A stretch of DNA of 64,000 nt from Aromatoleum toluolicum (lineage in GTDB: Bacteria; Pseudomonadota; Gammaproteobacteria; Burkholderiales; Rhodocyclaceae): the NCBI RefSeq assembly GCF_012911005.2, contig NZ_WTVS01000011.1:46733-110732 (forward strand), written 5' to 3'. Below, in pieces: positions 8,937 to 17,518 of this stretch. The notes under the pieces are model-generated. The model was given only the letters and a program-made list of their open reading frames with translations. It ran no database searches and was not told the origin of the DNA. Both the position numbers and the translations under genes were made by a program. Each line of letters opens with the position of its first letter. Position 1 is the stretch's first letter.

Positions 8937-10220
8937 TCAGCGTTCCGGCCAGAAACGCTCCATCAGCGGCTTGACGCTGATCCCGTGACACAGGATCGAA
9001 AGGGTGACGACGATCAGTGTCATGTGGATCAGCTCGAGCGCGAGCTTTTCCGGCAGCCCGTGCTGGATCGCGTACATCAGGTAGTACAGGGAACCGATCC
9101 CGCGCACGCCGAACCAGCCGGCGAGCGCTTTTGCATTCCAGGGCGTGCGCGTGCCGGCGAGCCCGACGAACACGCTCAGCGGACGTGCGACGAGGAACAG
9201 GAATAGCGCCAGCGACACCGCGCGCCAACTCCACGAGTCGACGAACAGGGTGCCGCCGATCAGCAGGATGAGCACCACTTCCGACACGCGCTCGAGGTGC
9301 TCCTTGAACACCAGCGAACCCTCGCTCACCGTCGCCGCCGGTACGCCCTCGCCCCCCTCGCCGCTGTCGTTCGCCAGCAGCCGGTCGGGGACATCCGGCC
9401 CGGCACCGGCCAGCTTCCGCTCGGTCTGACGCAGCGCAACCGCGGCGAAGAACACCGCCAGGAAACCCCAGGCGCTGATCAGCAGGCTGACGCCATACAC
9501 CAGCGCGATCAGACCCAGGCCGAGGAAGTCGTCGAGCAAGCCGTGCCCGGGCCGATTGCTGCGCAGGCGATGCGCCACGTGGGCGAGCCCCGCGCCGGAA
9601 GCCGCACCCAGCGCGATGCCGGCGAACGTGGCCCACACGACGTCCACCAGCAGCCAGCGCGTGCCCAGTTCGCCCAGCTCGTGCAGACCGAGCAGACCGA
9701 GCCCGAGCATGACAAAGGGAAATGCGCTGCCATCGTTCATGCCGGCCTCGCAGGTCAGCGTGAAACGCAGGCGGTCGCGGTCGCCCGGATGGCGGATCTG
9801 GACCTCGGTTGCGAGCACCGGATCGGTCGGCGCGACGATCGCCCCGAGCAGGATCGCGGCCCCCAGCGGCAGCCCCAGCGCGTAGTGGGAAAACGCGGTC
9901 ACCAGGAGCACCGTGACCGCCATCGACACGAACGCGAGGAGAATGGGCGTGCGCCACCGCGCCAGGCTGACCGGAACAGGCATCTTGACGCCCGCCGCAT
10001 ACAGCGAGATCAGCGCGGCCGCCTCGGTGAGGATCTCGAGGAGCGCAGACTCCTTGAGCGGATTGAAGTGGAAGAGGTTCAACACCGTCGGCCCGACCAG
10101 CATGCCGACCGCCAGGTAAATGATCGCGCTCGTGACCGGCAAGCGCTTGAGGACCGACGAAGTCAGGCCCATCGCGAGCAAAAGGCCGCCCACCAGCAGG
10201 AACCACTGCGCGTTAGTCAT
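8937..10220 (-). CDS. Cation:proton antiporter, NhaP/CPA type
   Basis: The 427-residue inner-membrane protein consists of about a dozen hydrophobic helices. It carries an APTDPVLATE segment in the middle of the chain, the ion-binding signature of the CPA1 Na+/H+ antiporter family. It lacks a long cytoplasmic TrkA-type or C-terminal regulatory domain, so it is a minimal transporter. The role would be Na+ or K+ exchange for protons, pH or salt homeostasis. The ion specificity cannot be read from sequence. Confidence 0.88.
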   Translation of the reverse strand: MTNAQWFLLVGGLLLAMGLTSSVLKRLPVTSAIIYLAVGMLVGPTVLNLFHFNPLKESALLEILTEAAALISLYAAGVKMPVPVSLARWRTPILLAFVSMAVTVLLVTAFSHYALGLPLGAAILLGAIVAPTDPVLATEVQIRHPGDRDRLRFTLTCEAGMNDGSAFPFVMLGLGLLGLHELGELGTRWLLVDVVWATFAGIALGAASGAGLAHVAHRLRSNRPGHGLLDDFLGLGLIALVYGVSLLISAWGFLAVFFAAVALRQTERKLAGAGPDVPDRLLANDSGEGGEGVPAATVSEGSLVFKEHLERVSEVVLILLIGGTLFVDSWSWRAVSLALFLFLVARPLSVFVGLAGTRTPWNAKALAGWFGVRGIGSLYYLMYAIQHGLPEKLALELIHMTLIVVTLSILCHGISVKPLMERFWPER

Positions 10221-10368
10221 TGCTTAATCCGTGAATGCGGAAAGGCGCCACTGGCGATCGCTTCCCTCGATAACGAACGCGTCCCGCCCCGAAGCAGGCA
10301 GGACGATGCCTGTCGATGACAGACTGGTGCGGCTGAAACCCGGCGTCGCACGGACCGCCTGCACCATA

Positions 10369-10453
10369 TGGTGCCCAAGAAGGGACTCGAACCCCCACGC
10401 CTCGCGGCGCCAGAACCTAAATCTGGTGCGTCTACCAATTCCGCCACTTGGGC
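10369..10453 (-). tRNA. tRNA-Leu (anticodon UAG)
   Basis: On the minus strand the 85-base gene folds as a class II tRNA. The 7-bp acceptor stem is GCCCAAG / CTTGGGC, followed by discriminator A and an encoded CCA. The D-loop has the leucine-type GGAATTGGTAGAC stretch, the anticodon loop reads ATTTAGG with anticodon TAG, and the extra arm and a GGTTCGAGTCC T-arm follow. Anticodon UAG reads CUN leucine codons. Confidence 0.96.
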
Positions 10454-10500
10454 CCCGCCGTGCCCGCAAAGCGGGCTGCCGCCATTGCAGCGGCGCGCGC

Positions 10501-10506
10501 ATTATA
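10501..10506 (-). promoter_or_regulatory. Candidate -10 box of tRNA-Leu
   Basis: On the minus strand this reads TATAAT, a perfect sigma-70 -10 box, about 48 bases before the tRNA 5' end. It lies between the tRNA and the stop codon of the upstream lipocalin gene. No convincing -35 hexamer is seen at the expected spacing. Confidence 0.5.
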
Positions 10507-10513
10507 CACGGCC

Positions 10514-11596
10514 TCACATCCGCAGGCGTTCCGCGTAGCCGGTCATCTCGAGGTAGCCGCGACCGATCTCGCGGCCCGATTCGAACAGCCGCACCGCACC
10601 CTCCCAATACACGGCGCCGGTCGAGCGGCGGCTGTCGAGTTCCTGATCGTCCATCAGCGGACGCAGCTCCAGACGGCGGCCGTCGATGTCGATGAGCCAT
10701 TCGACGGCGTACTCGGCGCCGGTGCGGGGGGAGCGCCAGCGCCGCTGGGGCGTGAAGGCCACCTGCCCGGGGCGCAGGGCACGGGGTTCGCCTCCGGCGG
10801 CGCGCAGCGTGCCGGCGGACCACAGGGCCGCGCCGCGCTCGTCGCGCATGCGGAAGGCCATCAGCGAGCCGCCGTCGTGGAGGTTGATGCCGATCCAGTC
10901 CCAGCCGCGCGCGCCCTCGGGCAGCAGTTCGCTGGACCACTCGTGGTCCAGCCAGGCGCGGCCCGTCACCGGGACGGTGGCGCCATCCACGCGCAGCGCG
11001 CCGCTGACCGCGAGCTGCGGGCGGCTGTAGTAATGGCTCGCATGTTTCGGATCGGTGGCCTTCTGGCTGAAGCCGTTGTCGCCGTTGAGCACGGGCAGCC
11101 CGGACGGATCGAATCGCAGGTCGAAGGCGAAGGATCCGGCGTCGATGCGGCTGCGGTAGTGATCCTGCGTCCATGCAAGCTGCCAGTCGCGGATCCATAC
11201 GCGCGTCGCCCCGGGATCGGCGCCCGCAAGCGGGTCGAGCGCGCGTTCGCTGCGTTCGGCATGAAGGAGGCGCCCGGCGGCGGGATCGGCGATCGCCGCA
11301 TGGGCGAGCACGAGCTGGCGCGGTGCGAAGCGGCTCGGGTTGTCTTCCCCGATCCCCGTGCGGACGCGGAAAAAGGTGACCTGGAAGCCGCGCTCTACGC
11401 CCCGTTCGTCGGTGATCCACCCGGTGACGTACCACCACTCGGTACGGAAGTCCGGATGGGCACCGCCATCTTCGGGAAAGCGCAGCACGGTCCCGGGCAG
11501 CACGGGCGGATAGTCGGGCTCCGCCTTCACTGCCGGCATGGCCAGCACGCCGCACACGGCGAGCGCAAGAGCGCGCCAGATCCGCCTCCAGCCCAT
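10514..11596 (-). CDS. AttH/CrtC-type lipocalin-like hydrolase domain protein
   Basis: The start at 11596 gives a 360-residue protein with an N-terminal signal sequence (basic MGWRR then a hydrophobic run to VKA). The body contains EWWYVTGW and a WLDHEW motif typical of the AttH / carotenoid 1,2-hydratase lipocalin superfamily. The frame stays open far upstream, but that stretch is the antisense-like shadow of the permease gene. Start and permease stop share one base (TGATG), indicating coupling. With the ATPase and permease it forms an AttEFGH-like operon. Its ligand is unknown; it is not evidence for carotenoid synthesis. Confidence 0.85.
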   Translation of the reverse strand: MGWRRIWRALALAVCGVLAMPAVKAEPDYPPVLPGTVLRFPEDGGAHPDFRTEWWYVTGWITDERGVERGFQVTFFRVRTGIGEDNPSRFAPRQLVLAHAAIADPAAGRLLHAERSERALDPLAGADPGATRVWIRDWQLAWTQDHYRSRIDAGSFAFDLRFDPSGLPVLNGDNGFSQKATDPKHASHYYSRPQLAVSGALRVDGATVPVTGRAWLDHEWSSELLPEGARGWDWIGINLHDGGSLMAFRMRDERGAALWSAGTLRAAGGEPRALRPGQVAFTPQRRWRSPRTGAEYAVEWLIDIDGRRLELRPLMDDQELDSRRSTGAVYWEGAVRLFESGREIGRGYLEMTGYAERLRM

Positions 11597-14106
11597 CACC
11601 AATCCTCCCGCACGGCCAGCAGGGCCGAACCGCGCATCGCCTGATAGCCCGACACGCGCGCCGCAAGCCCCGCAAGCGCGATCACGATGGCGGCGAATGC
11701 CAGCAACCCGCCGAACGGAACGTGCAGATCCATGCTCCAGTGGAAACTCTGGCGATTGACGACTTCGATCAGGACGAAGGCCACCGCGGTTCCCGCGAGC
11801 AGGCCGAGCACGGTGCCTGCCGCCGCAGTGAGCACGCCTTCGAGCGTGATCAGCCGGCCGACCTCGCGGCGCGTCATCCCGAGATGGCGCAGCATGCCGA
11901 ATTCCTTGCGCCGGGCGATCGCCAGCACCGCAAAGCTGGTGCTGACGCCGAACAGGCCGATGAGCACGGCGACCGCTTCCATCGCGTAGGTGACCAGGAA
12001 GGTGCGGTCGAAGATCGCCAGACTCCGGGCGCGAATCTCCCCGGGGCTCGCGATCCGCACGGTGTTCTCGCCGAGGATGTCGCGCACTGCCGCGGCGACC
12101 GTGTCGAAGGAAGTGCCCGCGGCGAGGAAGACGCCGACGTCGTTCGCGACCAGGTCCCCGGTCGCTGCACGGTAGTCCGCGAGTTCGATCGCGACCGCGC
12201 CCTGCTGTCGCGCGTAGTCGCGCCACACGCCGGCGACGCGGAAGGCTACCGGATTTCCGCCCAGAGGCAGGACGATGCGGTCGCCGGCGCCGAGCGCGAA
12301 GAGGTCGGCCATCGCCTCCGACACCCACGCAGGTTTCTCGCCCGCGGAGGGAGGCACGGACAGGCCGACCAGCGGGAGCAGTTTGCCGCCATCCAGCGGC
12401 CGCGCGATCAGGGACACCGGCAGATGCCGGTCGTCGAGGCGCAGGGTGTCGAAGCGCACCGGCATGGTTCGCGACACGCCCGGCAGGGCCGCGATCCGCG
12501 CCAGCGCCGCCGGATCGAGAAAGCCGCTGGTCCCCTGCGGGGAGGCGCTGACGTAAAGATCGGCGGGCAGCACGGCGGTGAGCCAGCGATCGACCGAGTC
12601 GCGGAAGGAGGCGACCATGATCGCCATCGCGACGGCGAGCGCGACGCTCGCAACGACCCCGGCGCCGGCGACGACGCCCTGCCCGGGTGCAGCCGCGAGC
12701 CGGGCGTTCGCCAGCCTCCACAAGGCCCGGCGCGGACGCGACGCGACGCGCGTAACGCCCCGCACGAGCATCGGCAGCACCAGCACGGCGCCGACGAGGA
12801 TCAGGGCGACCGCGAGGTAGCCGAACACGGGCACGCCGGCTAGCGGCGGCAGCAGGCACAGCACTGCGGCGCCCGCCAGGCAGGCTGCGGCGCGGCGCGG
12901 GCGCGGATGGAAGCGGAACATGCTGGCCTCGTCGCCGGACTTGAGCGCACGCGCGGGCAGCATGTGCCGCGCCTCGCGCGCCGGCAGCCATGCCCCCGCG
13001 AGCCCGGCGAGAACGCCCAGCAGGAGATAGGTGCCGCTCGCGGCCAGGTCGAAACGCAGCGCGGGGCTCACGCCGCTGAAGTAACCCGCGCCGAGATCGC
13101 CACCGGCGACATCGAAGGCGACCGCCGCAATGCCGTGCCCGAAGGCGATCCCGAGCAACCCGCCCGCAATCCCGACCACAGCGCCTTCGATCAGCAGTCC
13201 GCGCATCAGCGCCCCGCGTCCCAGCCCCAGCGCGCGCAGGAAGGCGAATTCCTGCCGACGGCGCGCAACGGCAAGGAACTGGGTCGAAAAGACGAGGAAC
13301 CCGCCGGTGACGAGGGCGATCGCGGCCAGCATCGTGAGATTCACGCGGTAGGCGCGCGAGAGGCCGGCCGCCAGTTCCTCGGCCGCGTGCGGGGTGAGCA
13401 CCGCGACGCCCGCGGGCAGGTCGGCCGCGAGTGCATCGCGTGCGGCCCCGACGTCGATGCCCGGCTTCAGCCGCAGGTCGATGCGCGTGATGCGGCCCGG
13501 GCGGCCGAAGAGCTGTTGTGCGGCGGCGATATCCATGACCGCCAGCGCTCGCCCCTGACCCGCCCCGGGCACCGCGCCCGCGACGCGCAGCGACACGACC
13601 CGCGCGCCGGCCAGGACGTCCAGCCGCTCGCCGGCCGAGACGCCGAGTTCGGCCTGCGCCGCCGGGCTCAGGAACAGCGCATCGGGCTGCAGCGCGGCGA
13701 GCGCCACGTCGTCACGCCGGGCGTCGTCGACCTGCTGCGGCATCAGGGCCGGATGGACGTAAGCGACCCGCAGGGCGTCGAGACCGAATAGGGAGAGCGA
13801 CCGGTCGTGCGCCGGCAGGCGGACCTCGAGTTCCACGACAGGGCTGGCATCGGCCACCTCGTCGCGCATCGCCAGCCGGCCATATAACGCATCGTCGAAG
13901 CCGTCGCGCGATCCCGCCACCTGCAGGTCCGCCTCGCCGGAAAGAAGCCGCATGCCGCGGCCGAACTCGTCGAGTGCCGCACCGTGGATGATCTGCACGG
14001 CGAGGCCGAGGGCTACGCCAAGGGCGATTGCGAACAGCGACAGTGCCGTCGCGAGACGGCGACGGGCGAGGCTCGCGACGAAGATCCGGCCGAGTACCCG
14101 GCTCAC
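11596..14106 (-). CDS. ABC transporter permease with two FtsX domains
   Basis: A GTG start at 14106 overlaps the upstream ATPase stop by four bases (GTGA) and gives 836 residues. The protein has an N-terminal membrane helix, a periplasmic domain, and two clusters of membrane helices of the FtsX/MacB/LolE type, so both permease halves are fused in one chain. The family moves lipoproteins or lipids out of the inner membrane, or drives periplasmic work without transport. Open frame upstream of the GTG overlaps the ATPase and was not used. The substrate probably relates to the downstream AttH lipocalin. Confidence 0.88.
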   Translation of the reverse strand: MSRVLGRIFVASLARRRLATALSLFAIALGVALGLAVQIIHGAALDEFGRGMRLLSGEADLQVAGSRDGFDDALYGRLAMRDEVADASPVVELEVRLPAHDRSLSLFGLDALRVAYVHPALMPQQVDDARRDDVALAALQPDALFLSPAAQAELGVSAGERLDVLAGARVVSLRVAGAVPGAGQGRALAVMDIAAAQQLFGRPGRITRIDLRLKPGIDVGAARDALAADLPAGVAVLTPHAAEELAAGLSRAYRVNLTMLAAIALVTGGFLVFSTQFLAVARRRQEFAFLRALGLGRGALMRGLLIEGAVVGIAGGLLGIAFGHGIAAVAFDVAGGDLGAGYFSGVSPALRFDLAASGTYLLLGVLAGLAGAWLPAREARHMLPARALKSGDEASMFRFHPRPRRAAACLAGAAVLCLLPPLAGVPVFGYLAVALILVGAVLVLPMLVRGVTRVASRPRRALWRLANARLAAAPGQGVVAGAGVVASVALAVAMAIMVASFRDSVDRWLTAVLPADLYVSASPQGTSGFLDPAALARIAALPGVSRTMPVRFDTLRLDDRHLPVSLIARPLDGGKLLPLVGLSVPPSAGEKPAWVSEAMADLFALGAGDRIVLPLGGNPVAFRVAGVWRDYARQQGAVAIELADYRAATGDLVANDVGVFLAAGTSFDTVAAAVRDILGENTVRIASPGEIRARSLAIFDRTFLVTYAMEAVAVLIGLFGVSTSFAVLAIARRKEFGMLRHLGMTRREVGRLITLEGVLTAAAGTVLGLLAGTAVAFVLIEVVNRQSFHWSMDLHVPFGGLLAFAAIVIALAGLAARVSGYQAMRGSALLAVREDW

Positions 14107-14780
14107 GTGCCTTCGGCCTCCGGCAGCAGACCGACGGCGGACAGGCGCAGGATGCGGTCGGCGCGCAAGGCCGCGGCACGCGAGTGGGTCACGAGGATAC
14201 CCATCGCTCCCGCGTCGCGAACGCACTCGAGGAGCAGGTCGAGCACGCCCGCGGCGCGGGCGGGATCGAGGTTGCCGGTCGGTTCGTCGGCGAGCACCAG
14301 CGACGGCCGATGTACGAGGGCGCGGGCAATCGCGACGCGCTGCAGTTCGCCGCCGGAAAGCTCGCGCGGCCAGTCGCCGGCGCGATCGAGGAGCCCGACC
14401 CGGTCCAGCATTCCCCGGGCGCGCCTGTCCGCCTCGGCGTCATCGGCGTCGAGCAGCCACAGCGGCAGGGCGACGTTCTGCACCACGTCGAGGTGCGGAA
14501 GGATATGGAAGGCCTGGAACACGAAGCCGAAGCTGCGCCTGCGCAATCCTGCCAGCGCGTCGTCGTCGAGTCCGACGAGTTCGGTCCCGTCGAGACGGAT
14601 GCTGCCGCCATCCACCGGCTCCAGACCCGCCATGCAGTTGAGCAGGGTCGACTTGCCGACCCCGGACTCGCCCATGATCGCGACAAACTCGCCGCGTTGC
14701 ACGCGCAGAGACAGCCCCTCGAAGAGCACGCGCGCTCCGGCCGTCCCGAATCCCTTTTTCAAGTCGCAGATCTCGAACAT
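14103..14780 (-). CDS. ABC transporter ATP-binding protein (LolD/MacB type)
   Basis: The ATG at 14780 gives a 225-residue cytoplasmic ATPase with Walker A GESGVGKST, signature LSGGELQRVAIARAL and Walker B LVLADEPT. It is the usual length for LolD-type subunits and lacks membrane segments. A GGAGG-type ribosome site lies just upstream and merges with a run of ten G residues (minus strand) at 14801-14792. First gene of an operon with the duplicated FtsX permease and the AttH lipocalin. The longer frame to 15062 is not protein-like. Confidence 0.92.
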   Translation of the reverse strand: MFEICDLKKGFGTAGARVLFEGLSLRVQRGEFVAIMGESGVGKSTLLNCMAGLEPVDGGSIRLDGTELVGLDDDALAGLRRRSFGFVFQAFHILPHLDVVQNVALPLWLLDADDAEADRRARGMLDRVGLLDRAGDWPRELSGGELQRVAIARALVHRPSLVLADEPTGNLDPARAAGVLDLLLECVRDAGAMGILVTHSRAAALRADRILRLSAVGLLPEAEGT

Positions 14781-15112
14781 TCCGGCCGCCTCCCCCCCCC
14801 CGGCGCGTGGTTCCCCGAACCATGACCGCAAGACATCCGCGGCTGCGGACATGCCGCAGGGCCGCGATGCAAATCCATGCTGCTTATGATGGGCAAATCC
14901 GGGATTGACTCGACCCGGCATAAATGGAAAGCTGCACCATTTGACTCGCACAGTGTATACGGCGCGCATGACGCGGATGGAAATCACCCGGGCCATAAGC
15001 CCCTCGCGCGCAGCCTCCGCAACGGGAACGAGCACACCGCTCCGACGCGAATCCCGCTGCAAGCATACGCTGCCTGGCTCCCCCGCGACGCGTGTCGCAG
15101 GCCACGGATGAC
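14781..15112. promoter_or_regulatory. Divergent non-coding region, ABC operon / binding-protein operon
   Basis: This 332-bp stretch separates two divergent operons. It contains the ten-base homopolymer at 14792-14801. There are TTGACT hexamers at 14905-14910 and 14941-14946, but neither has a good -10 box at 16-18 bp, so no promoter is assigned. No RNA gene or extra reading frame was recognised. Confidence 0.4.
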
Positions 15113-16036
15113 ATGCTGAAGCGCTTGGTGCGACTCGTCCTTACCCTGTCGGTGCTGGCGCTGCTGGCTCCGTCGGCGTTCGCGCTCGAGGCGGCGATCG
15201 TCCTGTCGAAGCGAAGCGACGCGCAGGCTGCTTTCGCGGCCACCCTGAGCAACAAAGTGTCGTCCTCGGCTTCTGTCCGCCTGAACGATGCCGGCAGCAC
15301 CGGCGAATCGATCAACGAGGCGGCCCTGAAACGCGCCGACGTCGTGATCGCAGTGGGCGCGGAAGCAGCCGACGCGGTCGCCGAACGCAGCACGACCCCC
15401 ATCCTGGTGGCGCTGATTTCGTCGCCCAACCTCCGGGCGCTGCAGCAACGCCATCCGCGCGCGAAGCTCGGCGGTTTCGTGCTCGACCAACCGCTCGCCC
15501 GGCACATCCGCCTGATCCGCGCAACCAACCCGAAGACGGCGCGCGTGGGCGTGCTGCTCGGACCGCAATCCGCGCCGATGCGCAGCGCACTCGCCGAGGC
15601 CGGCGCCCGCCAGGGGCTGACGATGAGCTTCGAGACCATCGAGGATATCGACGGCCTGCTGCCCGCGCTCGAACGCCTGCTCGAAGCGTCGGACGCGATT
15701 CTCGCGGTGCCCGACCCGGTCGCCTACAGCCCCAGCACCGCGCGCCCGATCCTGCTCACCACCTACCGCTACCGCAAGCCGCTGTTCGGTTATTCGCAGG
15801 CCTACGTGACGGCCGGTGCGATCGCCTCCGTCTACACCGCTCCCGAGGATGCCGCGCATCAGGTGGGCGACTGGCTCATCTCGCAGCAGGGCGCGGGTCA
15901 CGTCGACCTTCCGGTGGCGGAAGCACCCCGGTATTTCAGCGTCGCGGTCAATCGCCACGTCGCCCGTTCGCTGATGTACCCGGTTCCGGACGAATCGACG
16001 CTCGTCGAGGCGATCGAGAAGAGGAGGCCGCAATGA
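15113..16036 (+). CDS. Periplasmic ABC-type substrate-binding protein without transporter
   Basis: Starting at the ATG at 15113, the 307-residue protein has a signal peptide (MLKRL, then a hydrophobic run to FALEA). The rest resembles the ABC_sub_bind family (Pfam PF04392 type), a two-lobed binding fold, with ALISSPNLRAL and GVLLGPQSA segments at the hinge region. No ATPase or permease gene adjoins it. Its stop overlaps the next start (ATGA, 16033-16036), coupling it to a membrane diguanylate cyclase. The likely job is ligand sensing for that cyclase rather than uptake, which is inference. Confidence 0.8.
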   Translation: MLKRLVRLVLTLSVLALLAPSAFALEAAIVLSKRSDAQAAFAATLSNKVSSSASVRLNDAGSTGESINEAALKRADVVIAVGAEAADAVAERSTTPILVALISSPNLRALQQRHPRAKLGGFVLDQPLARHIRLIRATNPKTARVGVLLGPQSAPMRSALAEAGARQGLTMSFETIEDIDGLLPALERLLEASDAILAVPDPVAYSPSTARPILLTTYRYRKPLFGYSQAYVTAGAIASVYTAPEDAAHQVGDWLISQQGAGHVDLPVAEAPRYFSVAVNRHVARSLMYPVPDESTLVEAIEKRRPQ

Positions 16037-17397
16037 AACCGAGCCGCCTTTCCCTGCACAACCGGCTGCTGCTGGTGGCGCTGCTGCCGGCGGCGCTGCT
16101 CGCCACGCTGGTGACGGCGCTGGTGCTGTATCGCGGCGCGCAGACCCTGGACCGGACGCTGCACGAGCACGGCAACGCGATCGTCAGCTTCCTCGCCCCC
16201 GCGGCGGAATACGGTGTCATTTCCGGCAATCGCACCACGCTGCAATCCCTGCTGCAGGCGGCGACGGCGCAGCGGGAAGTGAGCGCCGCCGCCGTCTATG
16301 ACGACCGCGGCACCCTGCTCGCCAGCAGGGGGCGCATCAGCGTTCTGGAACCGGAGATGCTGCACCGCGTTCAGGATGGCGCGATTTCGCACGCAGCCCC
16401 GGAACTGCTCGCCGTGGTCGCGCCGATCAAGTCGGGCGGCATCGACATCGACGACGAACTTGTCGACGGCTGGCAGACGGGCGCCGCCCACCAGGGGATG
16501 CGGACGATCGGCTGGGTTCACGTCGAGCTCGACACCCGTCCGTCTTCTCGGGAGAAATCGCTGATCATCTGGACCTCGTTCGGAATCCTCGCCGCGGGCC
16601 TGCTGCTAACCGCGGTGATCGCCGTCAGGCTGGCTCGATCGGTGTCGCACCCCGTGGCACGCCTGGTCCGCGGGGTCGGGCAGATGGCGGCCGGCGCGCT
16701 CGACGTGGAGATTCCGGAGCACGCCACCAGCCACGAACTGTCCGCACTGGAACACGGCTTCAACACAATGGCGCGGGCGATCTCCGAGAACCATCGCACC
16801 CTGCAGTCGCGCATCGACGACGCCACGGCGCTCCTCGCATACCAGGCACAGCACGATCCACTGACCGGCCTGCCGAACCGCCGCGTGTTCGAACAGAAGC
16901 TCGACGAATGCGTCGTGGCGTCCCGGCGGGCGGGCGATCACGGGGCGCTGTGCTTTATCGACCTCGACCGCTTCAAGATCGTGAACGACACCTGCGGCCA
17001 TGCTGCCGGCGACGACCTGCTGATGCGCATTGCGCTCCTGATCCAGCAGCGCGTGCGCGAACAGGACATCATCTGCCGCATCGGCGGCGACGAGTTCGCG
17101 CTGATCCTGCGCGGCTGCAGCCCGTCCGATGCGCTCAACATCGCCGAGGAATTGCGCGAGAGCATCTCCTCGTTCAACTTCGAGTGGCAGGGACGCAGTT
17201 TCTCGATCGGCGCCAGCATCGGGATGGCCCATATCGACGGAAGCTGCGTCGATCCGTCGGAAATCCTCATCGCCGCCGACGCGGCGTGCTACGACGCCAA
17301 GCGAAACGGCCGCAATCGCGTCGTGCGGTATCCGGCCGAAGCGGAGAGCCGCGAGTCGCCCGCGCTCGAAGGGCCGGACAACGGGCAGACGGCCTGA
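16033..17397 (+). CDS. Membrane diguanylate cyclase, CHASE8-like sensor-HAMP-GGDEF
   Basis: The 454-residue protein has an N-terminal membrane helix, a periplasmic region with the AAEYGVISGN pattern of CHASE8-like sensors, a second membrane helix near residues 178-200, a HAMP linker and a GGDEF domain. The catalytic GGDEF is intact near residue 351, with an RxxD inhibitory site (REQD) five residues upstream. It should make cyclic di-GMP. Translation is coupled by a 4-base overlap to a periplasmic binding protein, as in other systems where a binding protein controls a cyclase across the membrane. Confidence 0.9.
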   Translation: MKPSRLSLHNRLLLVALLPAALLATLVTALVLYRGAQTLDRTLHEHGNAIVSFLAPAAEYGVISGNRTTLQSLLQAATAQREVSAAAVYDDRGTLLASRGRISVLEPEMLHRVQDGAISHAAPELLAVVAPIKSGGIDIDDELVDGWQTGAAHQGMRTIGWVHVELDTRPSSREKSLIIWTSFGILAAGLLLTAVIAVRLARSVSHPVARLVRGVGQMAAGALDVEIPEHATSHELSALEHGFNTMARAISENHRTLQSRIDDATALLAYQAQHDPLTGLPNRRVFEQKLDECVVASRRAGDHGALCFIDLDRFKIVNDTCGHAAGDDLLMRIALLIQQRVREQDIICRIGGDEFALILRGCSPSDALNIAEELRESISSFNFEWQGRSFSIGASIGMAHIDGSCVDPSEILIAADAACYDAKRNGRNRVVRYPAEAESRESPALEGPDNGQTA

Positions 17398-17518
17398 CTC
17401 CACCCGGGGAGGCCGACTTCACTCGGCCAGCAACGCCCCGCCACGTGGTTCGTGCGATTACCCCGGCGCGCCATGCGGCGGCGCACGCGGCTTCGCGTAT
17501 ACTCGCGGCGCCCCGATC

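Noticed and set aside
10514..11596. Possible carotenoid hydratase role (CrtC) for the lipocalin gene
   Set aside because: AttH and CrtC share the fold, but no carotenoid genes are present and the gene is coupled to an ABC permease, so AttH-type is the safer call.
11596..12991. Extension of the AttH frame upstream, suggesting a giant fusion
   Set aside because: The upstream part overlaps the permease gene in another frame and has low-complexity Arg/Ala-rich content. The signal peptide starts at 11596.
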